From: Massilia sp. UBA2604
Lineage (GTDB): Bacteria; Pseudomonadota; Gammaproteobacteria; Burkholderiales; Burkholderiaceae_D
Assembly (NCBI GenBank): GCA_002339265.1
Contig: DDKG01000250.1
Location: 4,122-27,620, forward strand
Length of the DNA: 23,499 nucleotides
Reading direction: 5' to 3'
Part shown: one piece after another, positions 13,408 through 22,204 of the stretch
How the letters are laid out: each line of letters opens with the position of its first letter
Position numbering within the stretch: the first letter of the stretch is position 1
Notes under the pieces: model-generated
Told to the model about the DNA's origin: nothing
The model's database searches: none
What the model saw: only the letters and a program-made list of their open reading frames with translations
Program-made: the position numbers and the translations under genes

Positions 13408-15768
13408 CTAAGCCGTATGCTGCCGCTGCGCGAGCAAATGCCGCGCCGCATCTGCCGACAGCGGCTCGCAGAACCACTGGCCCTGCATCTGGTCGCAGCC
13501 GTGGCTGCGCAGGAACTCCACCTGCGCCTCGGTCTCGACCGCTTCGCCGACCACCGTGATGTCGAGGTTGCGGCCGATGTCGATCAGGGCCTTGGCCAGT
13601 GAGCCGCCGCGGCCGTGATCGGCGATATTGTGCACCGCCGCCTTCGACAGCTTGACCTGGCGCACCGACAGCTGCTGCAGGAAGTTCAGGTCGGAGATGC
13701 CGCGTCCGAACTGGTCGATCGACAGCATCGCGCCGACGTCGCGCAACTGGGCGGCCAGGTCGCGTCCCAATCCCGGATTGCGGATCAGGTCGGCCTCGGG
13801 GATCTCGATCTCGAGCGTGCCCGGCGGCAGGCCGTAGCGCGACATGCGCTCGGCGATGCCGGCGATGAAGGTGGGCCGGCTGTACTCGCGGTGCGAGACG
13901 TTGACCGCGACCGGCAGCGCGGTATAGCCGGCATGGCGCAGCTCGCGCGCGAAGGCGCAGGCGCGATCGAGCACGCGGTTGCCGATCTCGACGATCAATC
14001 CGCTTTCCTCGGCCTCGACCAGGAAGGCCGCCGGCAGCATCACACCGTGTTCGGGATGGCGCCAGCGCAGCAGTGCCTCGAAGCCGCGCACCTTGCCGCT
14101 GCGCGCGTCCATGCGCGGCTGGAACAGCAGGAACAGTTCGTCGTCGTCGAGCGCGCTCTTCATATTGCCGGCCAGGGTCGCGCGCGCTTCGCTGGCCGCG
14201 CGCATCTCGCGGGAATAGAAATGCACGCCGCCGCCGTTGGCCTTGGCCCGGTACATGGCCATGTCGGCCGCGCGCACCAGGTCGGCCGAGGTGCGGCCGT
14301 CGTGCGGGAAGGCCGCCACGCCCAGGCTGGCGCCGACCGCGATTTCGCTGCCGCCGAAGGCGACCGGCATCACCAGCACGCTGCGCACGCGCTCGACCAT
14401 GCGCAAGGTGTAGCGCAGGCTGGGCTGGTCGACCAGCACCATCACGAACTCGTCGCCCGACATGCGCGCCACCGTGTCGCTGTCGCGCACGGTCGCCTGC
14501 AGGCGCCGCGCCACCACCTTCAGCACGGTGTCGCCGGCGTCGTGGCCGAACGTATCGTTGATGATCTTGAAGTTGTCGAGGTCGATCAGTACGGCCGCTA
14601 CCAGGGTCTGGTGGCGCTGGGCCAGGTGCACGGCATGGTCGAGGCGGTCCCACAGCAGGGTGCGGTTGGCCAGGCCGGTCAGGCTGTCGTGATTGACCTC
14701 ATGCTCGAGGTGATCGGCGCGCTGCTTGCTGGCCGTGACGTCGACCACGATGCCGACGAAGTGGGTCACCTGGCCATTGTCGTCGTGCACCGGCGTGATG
14801 TGCAGGTCGTTCCAGAACAGTTCGCCGTTCTTGCGCACGTTGCGCAGCACCACGTGCACCGAGCGCTGTTCGTGCAGCGCCTCGCGCATGCGCCGGCGCT
14901 CGTCGGGGTCCAGGCCGGGTGCGGACATGAAGCGCGGATCGCGGCCGATGACCTCGTCGGCCGGGAATCCCGTGATGCGCTCGAAGGCCGGGTTCACGTA
15001 TTCGGTGGGGTGGTCGGGGCCGCCGTTGTGCGCGATGATCACGCCGTTGCTGGCCGCATTCAGGGCCCGCTGGTACAGGTTCAGTTCGCGTTCGCGCGCG
15101 CGCCGCTTGGAGATGTCGATGCCCATGCCGAACAGATATTGCCCGCCGTTGCAGTCGATGCGCGCGCCGCGCAGCAGGACCGGCGTCTCGCGTCCGCTGC
15201 GCGCGACGTAGTCGACTTCCATCTCGAGTTCGGCATTGTCCGCGAACAGGCGGTCGATCTTCTCGTGCGCCTCCGGCCGATCGCGCGGGTCGAGCATGTC
15301 GAAGGCATTGGTGGCTGCGATTTCTTCCGGCATCATTTCGCACAGCCGCTCGAGATTGTGGTTCCACATCAGGATCCGGCCGTCAGCGTTCAGGATATAG
15401 AAGGTGCCTGGCAACAGGTCGACCACATCCCTGAGGGCGGTGGCGCCGAGGCGTTCGCTTTCGGACAGGGCGTTCGCAGCAGGAATGACGGTGACGCTGT
15501 AGCCGCGCGCGGCGCCGCTCGCATCGAGCTGGGCGGCCAGTGCGATGCTGGCCGTGCGCTGTGCCGGGGCCGGCAGGTCGACGTGGGCCACGCCGTCCGC
15601 GTGCAGGTCTTGCCATGACGGCGCACCCAGCAACTGGGCGGCGTCTCGGCCGACGGCGTCTGCCGTCGCCAGGCCGAACAGTGCGGAGCACTGGGGATTC
15701 CAGGTGATGACCGTACCTGCCTCATCGGCCAGGAAGCTGACCTGCTCGGAGGGGTCGAACGCTGACAT
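13408..15768 (-). CDS. PAS-GGDEF-EAL protein with degenerate cyclic-di-GMP motifs
   Basis: The product has 786 residues with no signal peptide or membrane segment. PAS-like domains lie at about 1-100, 110-220 and 230-345 (the last with the PAC-like LHITPVHDDNGQVTHFVGIVVDVTA). GGDEF is at about 355-520 and EAL at about 535-780. The diguanylate cyclase signature reads SGDEF (437-441); the inhibitory site RDSD (428-431) is intact. In the EAL domain E564 (EAL), N623, E742 and Q762 are kept, but the metal-binding DDFG motif reads IDQFG (684-688) and KID reads KLS (706-708). Catalysis may be reduced or lost in the EAL half, while the GGDEF half could still bind or make cyclic-di-GMP. ATG at 15768 follows an AAAGG-containing stretch. 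It is a single-gene unit. Confidence 0.92.
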   Translation of the reverse strand: MSAFDPSEQVSFLADEAGTVITWNPQCSALFGLATADAVGRDAAQLLGAPSWQDLHADGVAHVDLPAPAQRTASIALAAQLDASGAARGYSVTVIPAANALSESERLGATALRDVVDLLPGTFYILNADGRILMWNHNLERLCEMMPEEIAATNAFDMLDPRDRPEAHEKIDRLFADNAELEMEVDYVARSGRETPVLLRGARIDCNGGQYLFGMGIDISKRRARERELNLYQRALNAASNGVIIAHNGGPDHPTEYVNPAFERITGFPADEVIGRDPRFMSAPGLDPDERRRMREALHEQRSVHVVLRNVRKNGELFWNDLHITPVHDDNGQVTHFVGIVVDVTASKQRADHLEHEVNHDSLTGLANRTLLWDRLDHAVHLAQRHQTLVAAVLIDLDNFKIINDTFGHDAGDTVLKVVARRLQATVRDSDTVARMSGDEFVMVLVDQPSLRYTLRMVERVRSVLVMPVAFGGSEIAVGASLGVAAFPHDGRTSADLVRAADMAMYRAKANGGGVHFYSREMRAASEARATLAGNMKSALDDDELFLLFQPRMDARSGKVRGFEALLRWRHPEHGVMLPAAFLVEAEESGLIVEIGNRVLDRACAFARELRHAGYTALPVAVNVSHREYSRPTFIAGIAERMSRYGLPPGTLEIEIPEADLIRNPGLGRDLAAQLRDVGAMLSIDQFGRGISDLNFLQQLSVRQVKLSKAAVHNIADHGRGGSLAKALIDIGRNLDITVVGEAVETEAQVEFLRSHGCDQMQGQWFCEPLSADAARHLLAQRQHTA

Positions 15769-15862
15769 GTCGGGCCGCCTTTCTTGCTTTCAAGCGCGTT
15801 CCGCTGCGGTTCGCGCCTGCGTGAAGCCAGCTTACACCTGTTCTGAATTCATTTGGCAAGCA

Positions 15863-16744
15863 TTACGTGACGTGCGAAACAGCGTTCGACGCCAGGCGGT
15901 GCGGATGCGTGTAGATCACATGGCGCCCGCCGCGCACGAAACCGGCCAGGGTCAAGCCGGCGCGGTCCGCCAGCCGCACCGCCATCGCGGTCGGGGCCGA
16001 GATGGCGGCCAGCAGCTTGACGCCGGCGCGCGCCGCCTTCTGCACCATTTCGAAACTGGCGCGGCTGGTGACGAGGGCGAAGCCGTCGCCGCTGTCGATA
16101 CCATTGCGCGCCAGCGCCCCGACCAGTTTATCCAGCGCGTTGTGGCGCCCGACGTCTTCGCGCACCAGCAGCAGGCGGCCGTCGCGGTCGGCCCAGCCGG
16201 CCGCATGCATGGCGCCGGTGGCCTGGTGCAGGCGCTGCTGGCCGGCCATGGCGGCCATGGCGCACTGCAGCACGTGCGGCGCGAACGGGGGGGCCGCGTC
16301 TTGGATGCCTCCGTCGCGCGGATCATTCGGCGCCATCTCGCGTTCGAACCAGGCGAGGCTGTCGATGCCGCACAGGCCGCAGCCGGTCTGGCCGAGACGC
16401 GCGCGCCGCGTTGCCTTCAGGCGCGCCATGGCGCCGGGCGCAATGTCGATGGCCAGCGCGATGCCGTGCGGGCCGGCTTCCACCTCGATGTCGCGCACGT
16501 CGTGCGCCGCGCGCACGATGCCTTCGGACAGCGAGAAACCGACCGCGAAGTCTTCCAGGTCTTGCGGCGACGCCAGCATCACGGCGTGGCTGATGCCGTT
16601 GTAGACAAGCGCCACCGGCACTTCCTCGGCCAGCAGCTCGCTGCCGTCGTCGATCAGGCCGTCATGCCAGCTGCTTGCCGGCACGCTGCTGGCTAGCGGG
16701 AACTCTGGCGCTTCGGCCGAGGAGAAGGGCGCGCGCGCGTTCAT
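15863..16744 (-). CDS. fdhD: FdhD, formate dehydrogenase sulfurtransferase
   Basis: The product has 293 residues. FdhD passes sulfur from a cysteine desulfurase (IscS) to the molybdenum cofactor of formate dehydrogenases, which is essential for their activity. The catalytic cysteine loop is present as TGCGLCGIDSL (C122 and C125). Further family marks are EEVPVALVYNGISHAVMLASPQDLEDFAVGFSLSEGI near the N-terminus and LVREDVGRHNALDKLVGAL near the middle. ATG at 16744 overlaps the upstream fdhF-like stop as ATGA, so the chaperone and its client are translationally coupled. A gap of 94 bases with no T-rich terminator separates it from the GGDEF/EAL gene. Confidence 0.93.
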   Translation of the reverse strand: MNARAPFSSAEAPEFPLASSVPASSWHDGLIDDGSELLAEEVPVALVYNGISHAVMLASPQDLEDFAVGFSLSEGIVRAAHDVRDIEVEAGPHGIALAIDIAPGAMARLKATRRARLGQTGCGLCGIDSLAWFEREMAPNDPRDGGIQDAAPPFAPHVLQCAMAAMAGQQRLHQATGAMHAAGWADRDGRLLLVREDVGRHNALDKLVGALARNGIDSGDGFALVTSRASFEMVQKAARAGVKLLAAISAPTAMAVRLADRAGLTLAGFVRGGRHVIYTHPHRLASNAVSHVT

Positions 16745-19050
16745 GGCGTTGCCACGGCGGCGCTGCGTTCGAGCAGCACGTCGATCGACTTGGCCGCCGG
16801 CACCTTGCTTTCCTTGGCGTGGTGCCACAGTGGAATCAAGGGATTGCACTCCGGGTAGTAGCCGGCGATGCAGCCAGGCGGCACGTCGTAGGGCACGATC
16901 TGCAGGCCGTCGACGCGGCGTTCGACGCCGTCGTCGGCTTTGGTGCGCAGCGCCACCACGTCGCCCTTGTCCAGGCCGAGGCGCGCCATGTCGGCCTCGC
17001 CCATGAACAGCACCATGCGGCTGCCATGCACGCCGCGGAAGCGGTCGTCGTGGCTGTAGATCGTGGTGTTGAACTGGCCGTCGCTGCGGATCGTAAACAG
17101 GCGCAGCACCCCGGCGCCGCCGTCCATGTCCGGGTTGCCGGGCAGCTCGTCGGGCGCCGTGAATTCGGCCTTGCCGCTCTCGGTCTTCCAGATGCGTTCG
17201 GCGGCGCCAAGCGGCTTGCGGAAGCCGCCCGGGGTCCACATGCGCTCGTTGAAGTCGTGGAAAATCTCGGGGAATGTTTCGGCGATGGCGTCGCGGATCT
17301 TGCTGTAATCGGCGACCCACGCATCCCAGTCGACGCGCGGGTTCGGATCGAGCGTGGCCTTGGCGATGCCGGCCACGATGGCGGGCTCGGACAGCAGGGT
17401 AGGGGCGGCCGGCTCGGCCATGCCGCGCGAACCGTGCATGCACGAGGTGCTGTCCTCGACCGTCACCGCCTGCGGTCCCGCGCGCTGGCGGTCGATCTCG
17501 ATCCGTCCCAGGCAGGGCAGCAGGTAGGCGGCCTTGCCGTGGATGACGTGGTTGCGGTTGAGCTTGGTTGCGACCTGCACCGTCAGCGGCAATTCCCGCC
17601 AGGCCGCTTCCATCAGGCGGGTCTCCGGCACCGCGCGCAGGAAATTTCCGCCCAGGCCAACAAAGGCTTGCAGCTCGTGCTTGAGGATTGCCTCGCAGGC
17701 GTCGATCGTGGTGAGTCCCTCGTCGCGCGGCGGCTCGAAGCCGTATTGCTCCTTGAGTTTGTCGAGCGGGGCGAGTTCGGGCTTTTCGGTGATGCCGACC
17801 GTGCGCTGGCCCTGCACGTTCGAGTGGCCGCGCACCGGACAGATGCCGGCGCCCGGCTTGCCGATATTGCCGCGCAAGAGCAGCAGGTTGACCATCATCG
17901 TCACGTTCTGCACGCCGTTGCGGTGCTGGGTCAGGCCCATGCCGTACACGCCCATCGCGGCGCCGGCCTTGCAATAGACGTCGGTCGCCTCTTCGAGTGC
18001 AGTGCGCGGCAGGCCCGACTCGCGCTCGATCGCGTCCCAGCCGCAGGCGCGCACGGCGCGCTCGAATTCCTCGAAGCCGTGGGTGTGCTCCTGGATGAAT
18101 GCGACGTCGATCACGCGCTGTGCGCCCGTTTCCCTGGCAATGTCGTCCAGCGCGAAGATGGCCTTGCACATGCCCATGATGGCGGCCGTGTCGCCGCCCG
18201 GCCGGATCTGGTGGTACTGGGTGCTGATCACGGTCTCGTGGCCGGTCAGCATTTCCACCGGCGATTGGGGATTGGTGAAACTCACCAGGCCGCGCTCGCG
18301 CAAGGGATTGAAGGTGATGATCGGCACGTCGCGTCCGCGCACTTCCTGCAGCTGGTGCAGCATGCGCGGGCTGTTGACGCCCACGTTCTGGCCGAAGAAC
18401 AGGATGCAGTCGGTGTGCTTGAAGTCGTTCAGTCCCACGGTGCCGACGCCGACCCCGATCGTCTTCTGCAGGCCGACCGAGGTGCTTTCGTGGCACATAT
18501 TCGAGCTGTCCGGCAGGTTGTTGTTGCCGTACATGCGCGCCAGCAGCTGGTACATATACGAGGTTTCCAGCGAGGCGCGGCCGGACGCATAGAACACCAC
18601 TTTCTTGCGCTCGCACGCGCGCAGATGGGCGCCGATTTCGGCGAAGGCCACGTCCCAGTCCACGGGACGGTATTTGTCGCTGGCGGGATCGTAGCGCAGC
18701 GGCACCGTCAGGCGGCCGTGGTCTTCCAGTGCGTGGTCGCTCCAGGTTTCCAGCTCGGCGAGCGTGTGACGGTCGAAGAAGTCGGGGCCGATCGCCTTGC
18801 TCGTGGTTTCCCAGGCGGTGGCCTTGGCGCCGCTGGAACAGAATTCGAAGGGATGCGGATCGGCCGGCTTGGCCCAGGCGCAGCTCACGCAGGCATAGCC
18901 GTCCGGCTTGTTCTGCTTGAGCAGCAGGCGCGTGTCCTTCAGCACTACGTGCTGGCCGGTGAGGGCGTTCTTGACGTCGTCGACCGATCCCCAGCCGCCG
19001 GCGGGCATGGTGGCGGGCTCGACATGGACGGACTTCTGTTGATTGCTCAT
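16741..19050 (-). CDS. FdhF/YdeP-family molybdopterin oxidoreductase (formate dehydrogenase alpha-like)
   Basis: The product has 769 residues, near the length of E. coli YdeP. Cysteines at 54, 57 and 71 (GYACVSCAW and FEFCSSG) may bind the iron-sulfur cluster; their spacing differs from canonical FdhF, as is usual in this family. C186 in SSNMCHESTS sits where FdhF has selenocysteine, so it is a Cys-type enzyme. Molybdopterin contacts include FGQNVGVNSPRMLHQ, YGMGLTQHRNGVQN and GNIGKPGAGICPVRGHSNVQG. The C-terminal molydop-binding domain starts near LFTIRSDGQFNTTIYS. ATG at 19050 has GGGAGAG upstream. Coupling to fdhD supports a formate-dehydrogenase-like role. No electron-transfer subunit (beta, gamma or NAD-linked) is adjacent, so the acceptor is unknown. 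Confidence 0.88.
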   Translation of the reverse strand: MSNQQKSVHVEPATMPAGGWGSVDDVKNALTGQHVVLKDTRLLLKQNKPDGYACVSCAWAKPADPHPFEFCSSGAKATAWETTSKAIGPDFFDRHTLAELETWSDHALEDHGRLTVPLRYDPASDKYRPVDWDVAFAEIGAHLRACERKKVVFYASGRASLETSYMYQLLARMYGNNNLPDSSNMCHESTSVGLQKTIGVGVGTVGLNDFKHTDCILFFGQNVGVNSPRMLHQLQEVRGRDVPIITFNPLRERGLVSFTNPQSPVEMLTGHETVISTQYHQIRPGGDTAAIMGMCKAIFALDDIARETGAQRVIDVAFIQEHTHGFEEFERAVRACGWDAIERESGLPRTALEEATDVYCKAGAAMGVYGMGLTQHRNGVQNVTMMVNLLLLRGNIGKPGAGICPVRGHSNVQGQRTVGITEKPELAPLDKLKEQYGFEPPRDEGLTTIDACEAILKHELQAFVGLGGNFLRAVPETRLMEAAWRELPLTVQVATKLNRNHVIHGKAAYLLPCLGRIEIDRQRAGPQAVTVEDSTSCMHGSRGMAEPAAPTLLSEPAIVAGIAKATLDPNPRVDWDAWVADYSKIRDAIAETFPEIFHDFNERMWTPGGFRKPLGAAERIWKTESGKAEFTAPDELPGNPDMDGGAGVLRLFTIRSDGQFNTTIYSHDDRFRGVHGSRMVLFMGEADMARLGLDKGDVVALRTKADDGVERRVDGLQIVPYDVPPGCIAGYYPECNPLIPLWHHAKESKVPAAKSIDVLLERSAAVATP

Positions 19051-19233
19051 CTGGCTCTCCCTGCTGGTGGAGGGTCTACCGTAGCCGCCACCTTTGGAGA
19101 GCCTCGGTGCGACCGCGCACATTGAACGGGAATCATGAACAAATGACGGGTCATTCGAAGGGCGACACGCTGCAGAAGACGCGATACCGGAAGTAATGCT
19201 TGTGCCAAATACCTATCAGTTAAATAAAGATAA

Positions 19234-19275
19234 TTGATTTCATAAATGACATGCTCATCTATAAGATAGCTATCT
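19234..19275 (+). promoter_or_regulatory. Catalase upstream region with ATAG/CTAT palindrome
   Basis: AGATAGCTATCT (19264-19275) is a perfect 12-bp palindrome 27 bases before the catalase start. Further CTAT and GATA tracts lie upstream (CCTATC near 19212, GATA near 19229). OxyR binds spaced ATAG...CTAT elements before peroxide genes, so an OxyR site is plausible but the spacing does not match the consensus well. TTGATT (19234-19239) could be a -35; no good -10 is seen at 17 bases. Confidence 0.35.
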
Positions 19276-19302
19276 CGATCTGTAAATGAATAGGTTTTGA
19301 CT

Positions 19303-20850
19303 ATGAATTTCGTTTTACCTTCCGCCGGGCGCTTCGCCCTGTGCGCATTGACCCTGTCCGCCGGCGTCATGGCGCTGGCCCAGGGCGCCTACGCCCAGAC
19401 CCTGACCAAGGACAACGGCGCCCCGGTCGGCGACAACCAGAACAGCCAGACCGCCGGTCCCGGCGGTCCGACCCTGCTGCAAGACATGCACCTGATCCAG
19501 AAGCTGCAGCGCTTCGACCGCGAACGCATCCCCGAACGCGTGGTGCACGCGACCGGCACCGGCGCCCACGGCAGCTTCGTCGTGACCGACGATCTGTCGG
19601 ACCTGACGAAGGCGAAGATGTTCAAGCGCGATACGGTGACGCCGGTGTTCGTGCGCTTCTCGACCGTGATCCCGAGCCGTTCGGGCGCGGAGACCACGCG
19701 CGATCCGCGCGGCTTCGCCACCAAGTTCTATACCCAGGAAGGCAACTGGGACCTGGTCGGCAACAACCTGCCGATCTTCTTCATCCGCGACGCGATCAAG
19801 TTCCCGGACATGGTGCACTCGCTGAAGCCCGATCCGGTGACCAATGTCCAGGAGCCGGAACGCGTATTCGACTTCTTCTCGCACCTCCCCGAGTCGACTG
19901 CCATGCTGACCCGCGTGTACTCGAACTACGGCACGCCGGCCAATTACCGCGAAATGAACGGCAGCAGCGTGCACGCGCTCAAGCTGGTCAATGCCAAGGG
20001 TGACTACGTCTACGTGAAGTTCGCCTGGAAGTCGCTGCAGGGCGAGCGCAACCTGCGTCCGCAAAAGATCCCGCTGGTGCAGGGCAAGAGCACCAGCCAC
20101 GCTACCGTCGACCTGTACCAATCGATCAAGGCCGGCAAGTTCCCGCGCTGGGATTTGACGGTGCAGGTGCTCAAGCCGCAAGAGCTGGACAAGTTCGACT
20201 ACGATCCGCTGGATCCGACCAAGATCTGGGCCGGCATCCCGGAACGCAAGGTCGGCACGATGACCCTGGACCGTGTGCCGGATAACTTCTTCGAGGCGAC
20301 CGAGCAGGTCGCGATGGCGCCGGGCAACCTGGTGCCGGGCATCGAACCATCGGAAGACCGCCTGCTGCAGGGCCGCCTGTTCTCGTACATCGACACCCAG
20401 CACCATCGCATGGGCCCGAACTTCCAGTCGCTGCCGATCAACAAGGCCCTGGTGCCGGTGCGTAATCACCAGCAAGATGGCCAGGGCAATATCGATGGCC
20501 GCAAGGGTAGCGTGAACTACCAGCCGAGCCGCCTGGCGCCGCTGGTCGAGGATCCGAACGCACGCTCGAGCAACTTGCCGCTGGCGGGTAGCACCCAGCA
20601 GCAGCGCATCGCGAAGACGCTGAACTTCCGCCAGGCCGGCGAGTTCTACCGCTCGCTGAATGCCCAGGACCGTGACGACCTGATCGTCAACCTGTCGGGC
20701 GACCTGAAGCGCGTGCAGAATGTCGAGACCCGCGAGACCATGCTGTCGCACTTCTGGAAGGCCGATGCCGACTACGGCAAGCGCCTGGTGAAGGCGGTGG
20801 GTGGCGATGCGGCGAAGATCGCGGCGCTGGCTGCGGCGTTGAAGGAGTAA
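19303..20850 (+). CDS. katB: Periplasmic monofunctional heme catalase (KatB-like)
   Basis: The product has 515 residues. An N-terminal signal peptide (about 1-31, ending GAYA before QTLTKD) predicts export, as in KatB of Pseudomonas aeruginosa. The active-site His is H82 in ERVVHATGTGAHG. The distal Asn lies in LVGNNLPIFFIRD, and the heme-ligand Tyr in the RLFSYIDTQHHR motif. The order LTKDNGAPVGDNQNSQTAGPGGPTLLQD is typical of clade 3 small-subunit catalases. It removes hydrogen peroxide. ATG at 19303 follows GAATAGG, a weak ribosome binding site; a TTG two codons earlier is less likely. The gene is divergent from fdhF, with about 250 bases between. A likely terminator lies after the stop. 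Confidence 0.94.
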   Translation: MNFVLPSAGRFALCALTLSAGVMALAQGAYAQTLTKDNGAPVGDNQNSQTAGPGGPTLLQDMHLIQKLQRFDRERIPERVVHATGTGAHGSFVVTDDLSDLTKAKMFKRDTVTPVFVRFSTVIPSRSGAETTRDPRGFATKFYTQEGNWDLVGNNLPIFFIRDAIKFPDMVHSLKPDPVTNVQEPERVFDFFSHLPESTAMLTRVYSNYGTPANYREMNGSSVHALKLVNAKGDYVYVKFAWKSLQGERNLRPQKIPLVQGKSTSHATVDLYQSIKAGKFPRWDLTVQVLKPQELDKFDYDPLDPTKIWAGIPERKVGTMTLDRVPDNFFEATEQVAMAPGNLVPGIEPSEDRLLQGRLFSYIDTQHHRMGPNFQSLPINKALVPVRNHQQDGQGNIDGRKGSVNYQPSRLAPLVEDPNARSSNLPLAGSTQQQRIAKTLNFRQAGEFYRSLNAQDRDDLIVNLSGDLKRVQNVETRETMLSHFWKADADYGKRLVKAVGGDAAKIAALAAALKE

Positions 20851-20860
20851 CGATCCGAGA

Positions 20861-20894
20861 GGCAGGCGGCGTCCATCACACTGCCTGCCCGTTT
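20861..20894 (+). terminator. Probable terminator after catalase
   Basis: GGCAGGC (20861-20867) pairs perfectly with GCCTGCC (20883-20889), followed by CGTTTATT. The 15-base loop is long and the T-run short, so termination may be partial. Confidence 0.45.
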
Positions 20895-20963
20895 ATTCAT
20901 GGCGCATTGCTAGGCGATTTGCGAAATGGCAATATCGGTATTTGCCTTTTTAGGAGTAAATCC

Positions 20964-21977
20964 GTGAGCCAGTTCGCCAAGCCCCGCTATCGCACGTTCC
21001 TGCCAGGCTTGATGCTGGGCGCCATGCTGATCACGGGAGCGCAAGCTGCGTCCACCGAGAAACGCGAGACCTTTGGCTTCGGCAACTGGAGCATGGATCG
21101 CGTGACCCTGCCGCGCAGCGAGGGGCCGGCGGTGCGCTATTACCTGTCGACGCCAAAGGCGAAGGCGCCGCTGGTGTTGTTCGTGCAGGGATCGGGCTGC
21201 ACTCCGCCGTTCAGCGGTCTCGGAACGCCGGAGCGCAGCGCCTCGATCTTCTCGTGGGTGCCGCTCGCGCAGGGCGGCCGTTACGCGGTGATGGCAGTGG
21301 ACAAACCTCATCAGCCGGCGCAACGGCAGGGCGAGCCCGGAGGCGTCACCGGCTGCGGTAGCGCATTCAACAGCCATTTTTCGTATGACACCTGGCTGGC
21401 CACCTTGCAGCAGGCCTTGCGCCACGCGCTGGCGCGGCCGGAGGTCGATGCCACACGCGTGCTCGTGATCGGCATTTCCGAGGGCGGTGCGCTGGCGGCC
21501 GGCCTCGCGCGCACGATGCCTGAAGTCGGCGCGGTGGCGCTGAGTGGCACGTCGGGCACGACCCAGTTGTTCGACTTCGTCGCGCGCATCCATCAGGGAA
21601 GCGGGTCGGACGCCGAGAAACAGCGCGAGCTGGCGTCGCTTGACGCCACGGTCCAGGACATCCTGGCCGATCCATCCAGCGGCAGCAAGTTCGCCTGGGA
21701 TCATCCCTACCGTCGTTGGAGCAGCTTCTTCGCCCAGTCGGCCGGCGACAACCTTCTGCAGTCGAAGGCGCGCGTATATGTCGTGAGCGGGATGCAGGAC
21801 GCCAGCACGCCGATCCTGTCGACCGAAGTCATGGTGGCCCAATTGCGTGGGCGAGGCCGGGATGTCACGGTGCGGCGCGTGCCGACGGCAAATCACGACC
21901 TGGTGCCGGCAAACGGTGGACCCGAGCAGGTGCAGGCCGAGTATGACGCGATCATGCGCTGGTTCGAGCGGAGCTGA
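20964..21977 (+). CDS. Secreted alpha/beta-hydrolase (prolyl oligopeptidase/DLH-like)
   Basis: The product has 337 residues. GTG at 20964 is the best start because AGGAG (20952-20956) lies seven bases upstream. It is followed by a signal peptide (about 9-28, LPGLMLGAMLITGAQA, cleaved before ASTEKR). The fold shows APLVLFVQGSGC (oxyanion region), the nucleophile elbow GISEGG with S172, and plausible acid D279 (SGMQDASTPI) and His 311 (ANHDLVP). Two cysteines (79, 131) could form a disulfide in the periplasm. The substrate is unknown; an esterase or peptidase role is inferred from the fold only. It lies 113 bases after the catalase on the same strand, behind a possible weak terminator. Confidence 0.82.
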   Translation: MSQFAKPRYRTFLPGLMLGAMLITGAQAASTEKRETFGFGNWSMDRVTLPRSEGPAVRYYLSTPKAKAPLVLFVQGSGCTPPFSGLGTPERSASIFSWVPLAQGGRYAVMAVDKPHQPAQRQGEPGGVTGCGSAFNSHFSYDTWLATLQQALRHALARPEVDATRVLVIGISEGGALAAGLARTMPEVGAVALSGTSGTTQLFDFVARIHQGSGSDAEKQRELASLDATVQDILADPSSGSKFAWDHPYRRWSSFFAQSAGDNLLQSKARVYVVSGMQDASTPILSTEVMVAQLRGRGRDVTVRRVPTANHDLVPANGGPEQVQAEYDAIMRWFERS

Positions 21978-22035
21978 GCAGGAGAGACCGCCGGGCGTGC
22001 CAATAAAAATGCCACGACCGGGGGCAGCACCGTAG

Positions 22036-22137
22036 GGTAGGGTGGACGGCTTTGCCGTCCACGCGTTCAGATCAAATTGGCCCTACGGCGAAGCAGATGT
22101 TGTTTGAACGCGTGGACGGCGAGCCGTCCACCCTACC
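22036..22137. repeat. Large nested inverted repeat (GTGGACGGC family)
   Basis: The left arm (22036-22069) and the right arm (22105-22137) are reverse complements along their full 33-34 bases, except for a change at the inner loop (AAAG against GAG). Each arm is itself a hairpin of GTGGACGGC with GCCGTCCAC. The spacer is 35 bases (22070-22104). GTAGGGTGGACGGC repeats are known as dispersed intergenic elements in many bacteria. It lies between convergent genes. Confidence 0.85.
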
Positions 22138-22155
22138 TCGTTTCGTTCACCAAAA

Positions 22156-22187
22156 AGAAAGCCACGACCGCGGACGTGGCTTTTTGC
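22156..22187. terminator. Bidirectional rho-independent terminator
   Basis: AAAGCCACG (22158-22166) pairs with CGTGGCTTT (22175-22183) around an 8-base loop. A-rich sequence lies on the left and a T-run on the right, so it can end transcription from both sides. It serves the convergent hydrolase (plus strand) and nitronate monooxygenase (minus strand) genes. Confidence 0.88.
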
Positions 22188-22204
22188 TGGAAGGGCCGGG
22201 GCGC

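Noticed and set aside
13615..15618. 667-codon open frame antisense to the GGDEF/EAL gene
   Set aside because: Composition is dominated by Ala, Val, Gln, His and Asp with no motif. The opposite strand encodes a clear PAS-GGDEF-EAL protein.
16675..19125. 816-codon open frame antisense to the fdhF-like gene
   Set aside because: It is a shadow frame typical of high-GC DNA; the minus strand has unmistakable molybdopterin oxidoreductase motifs.
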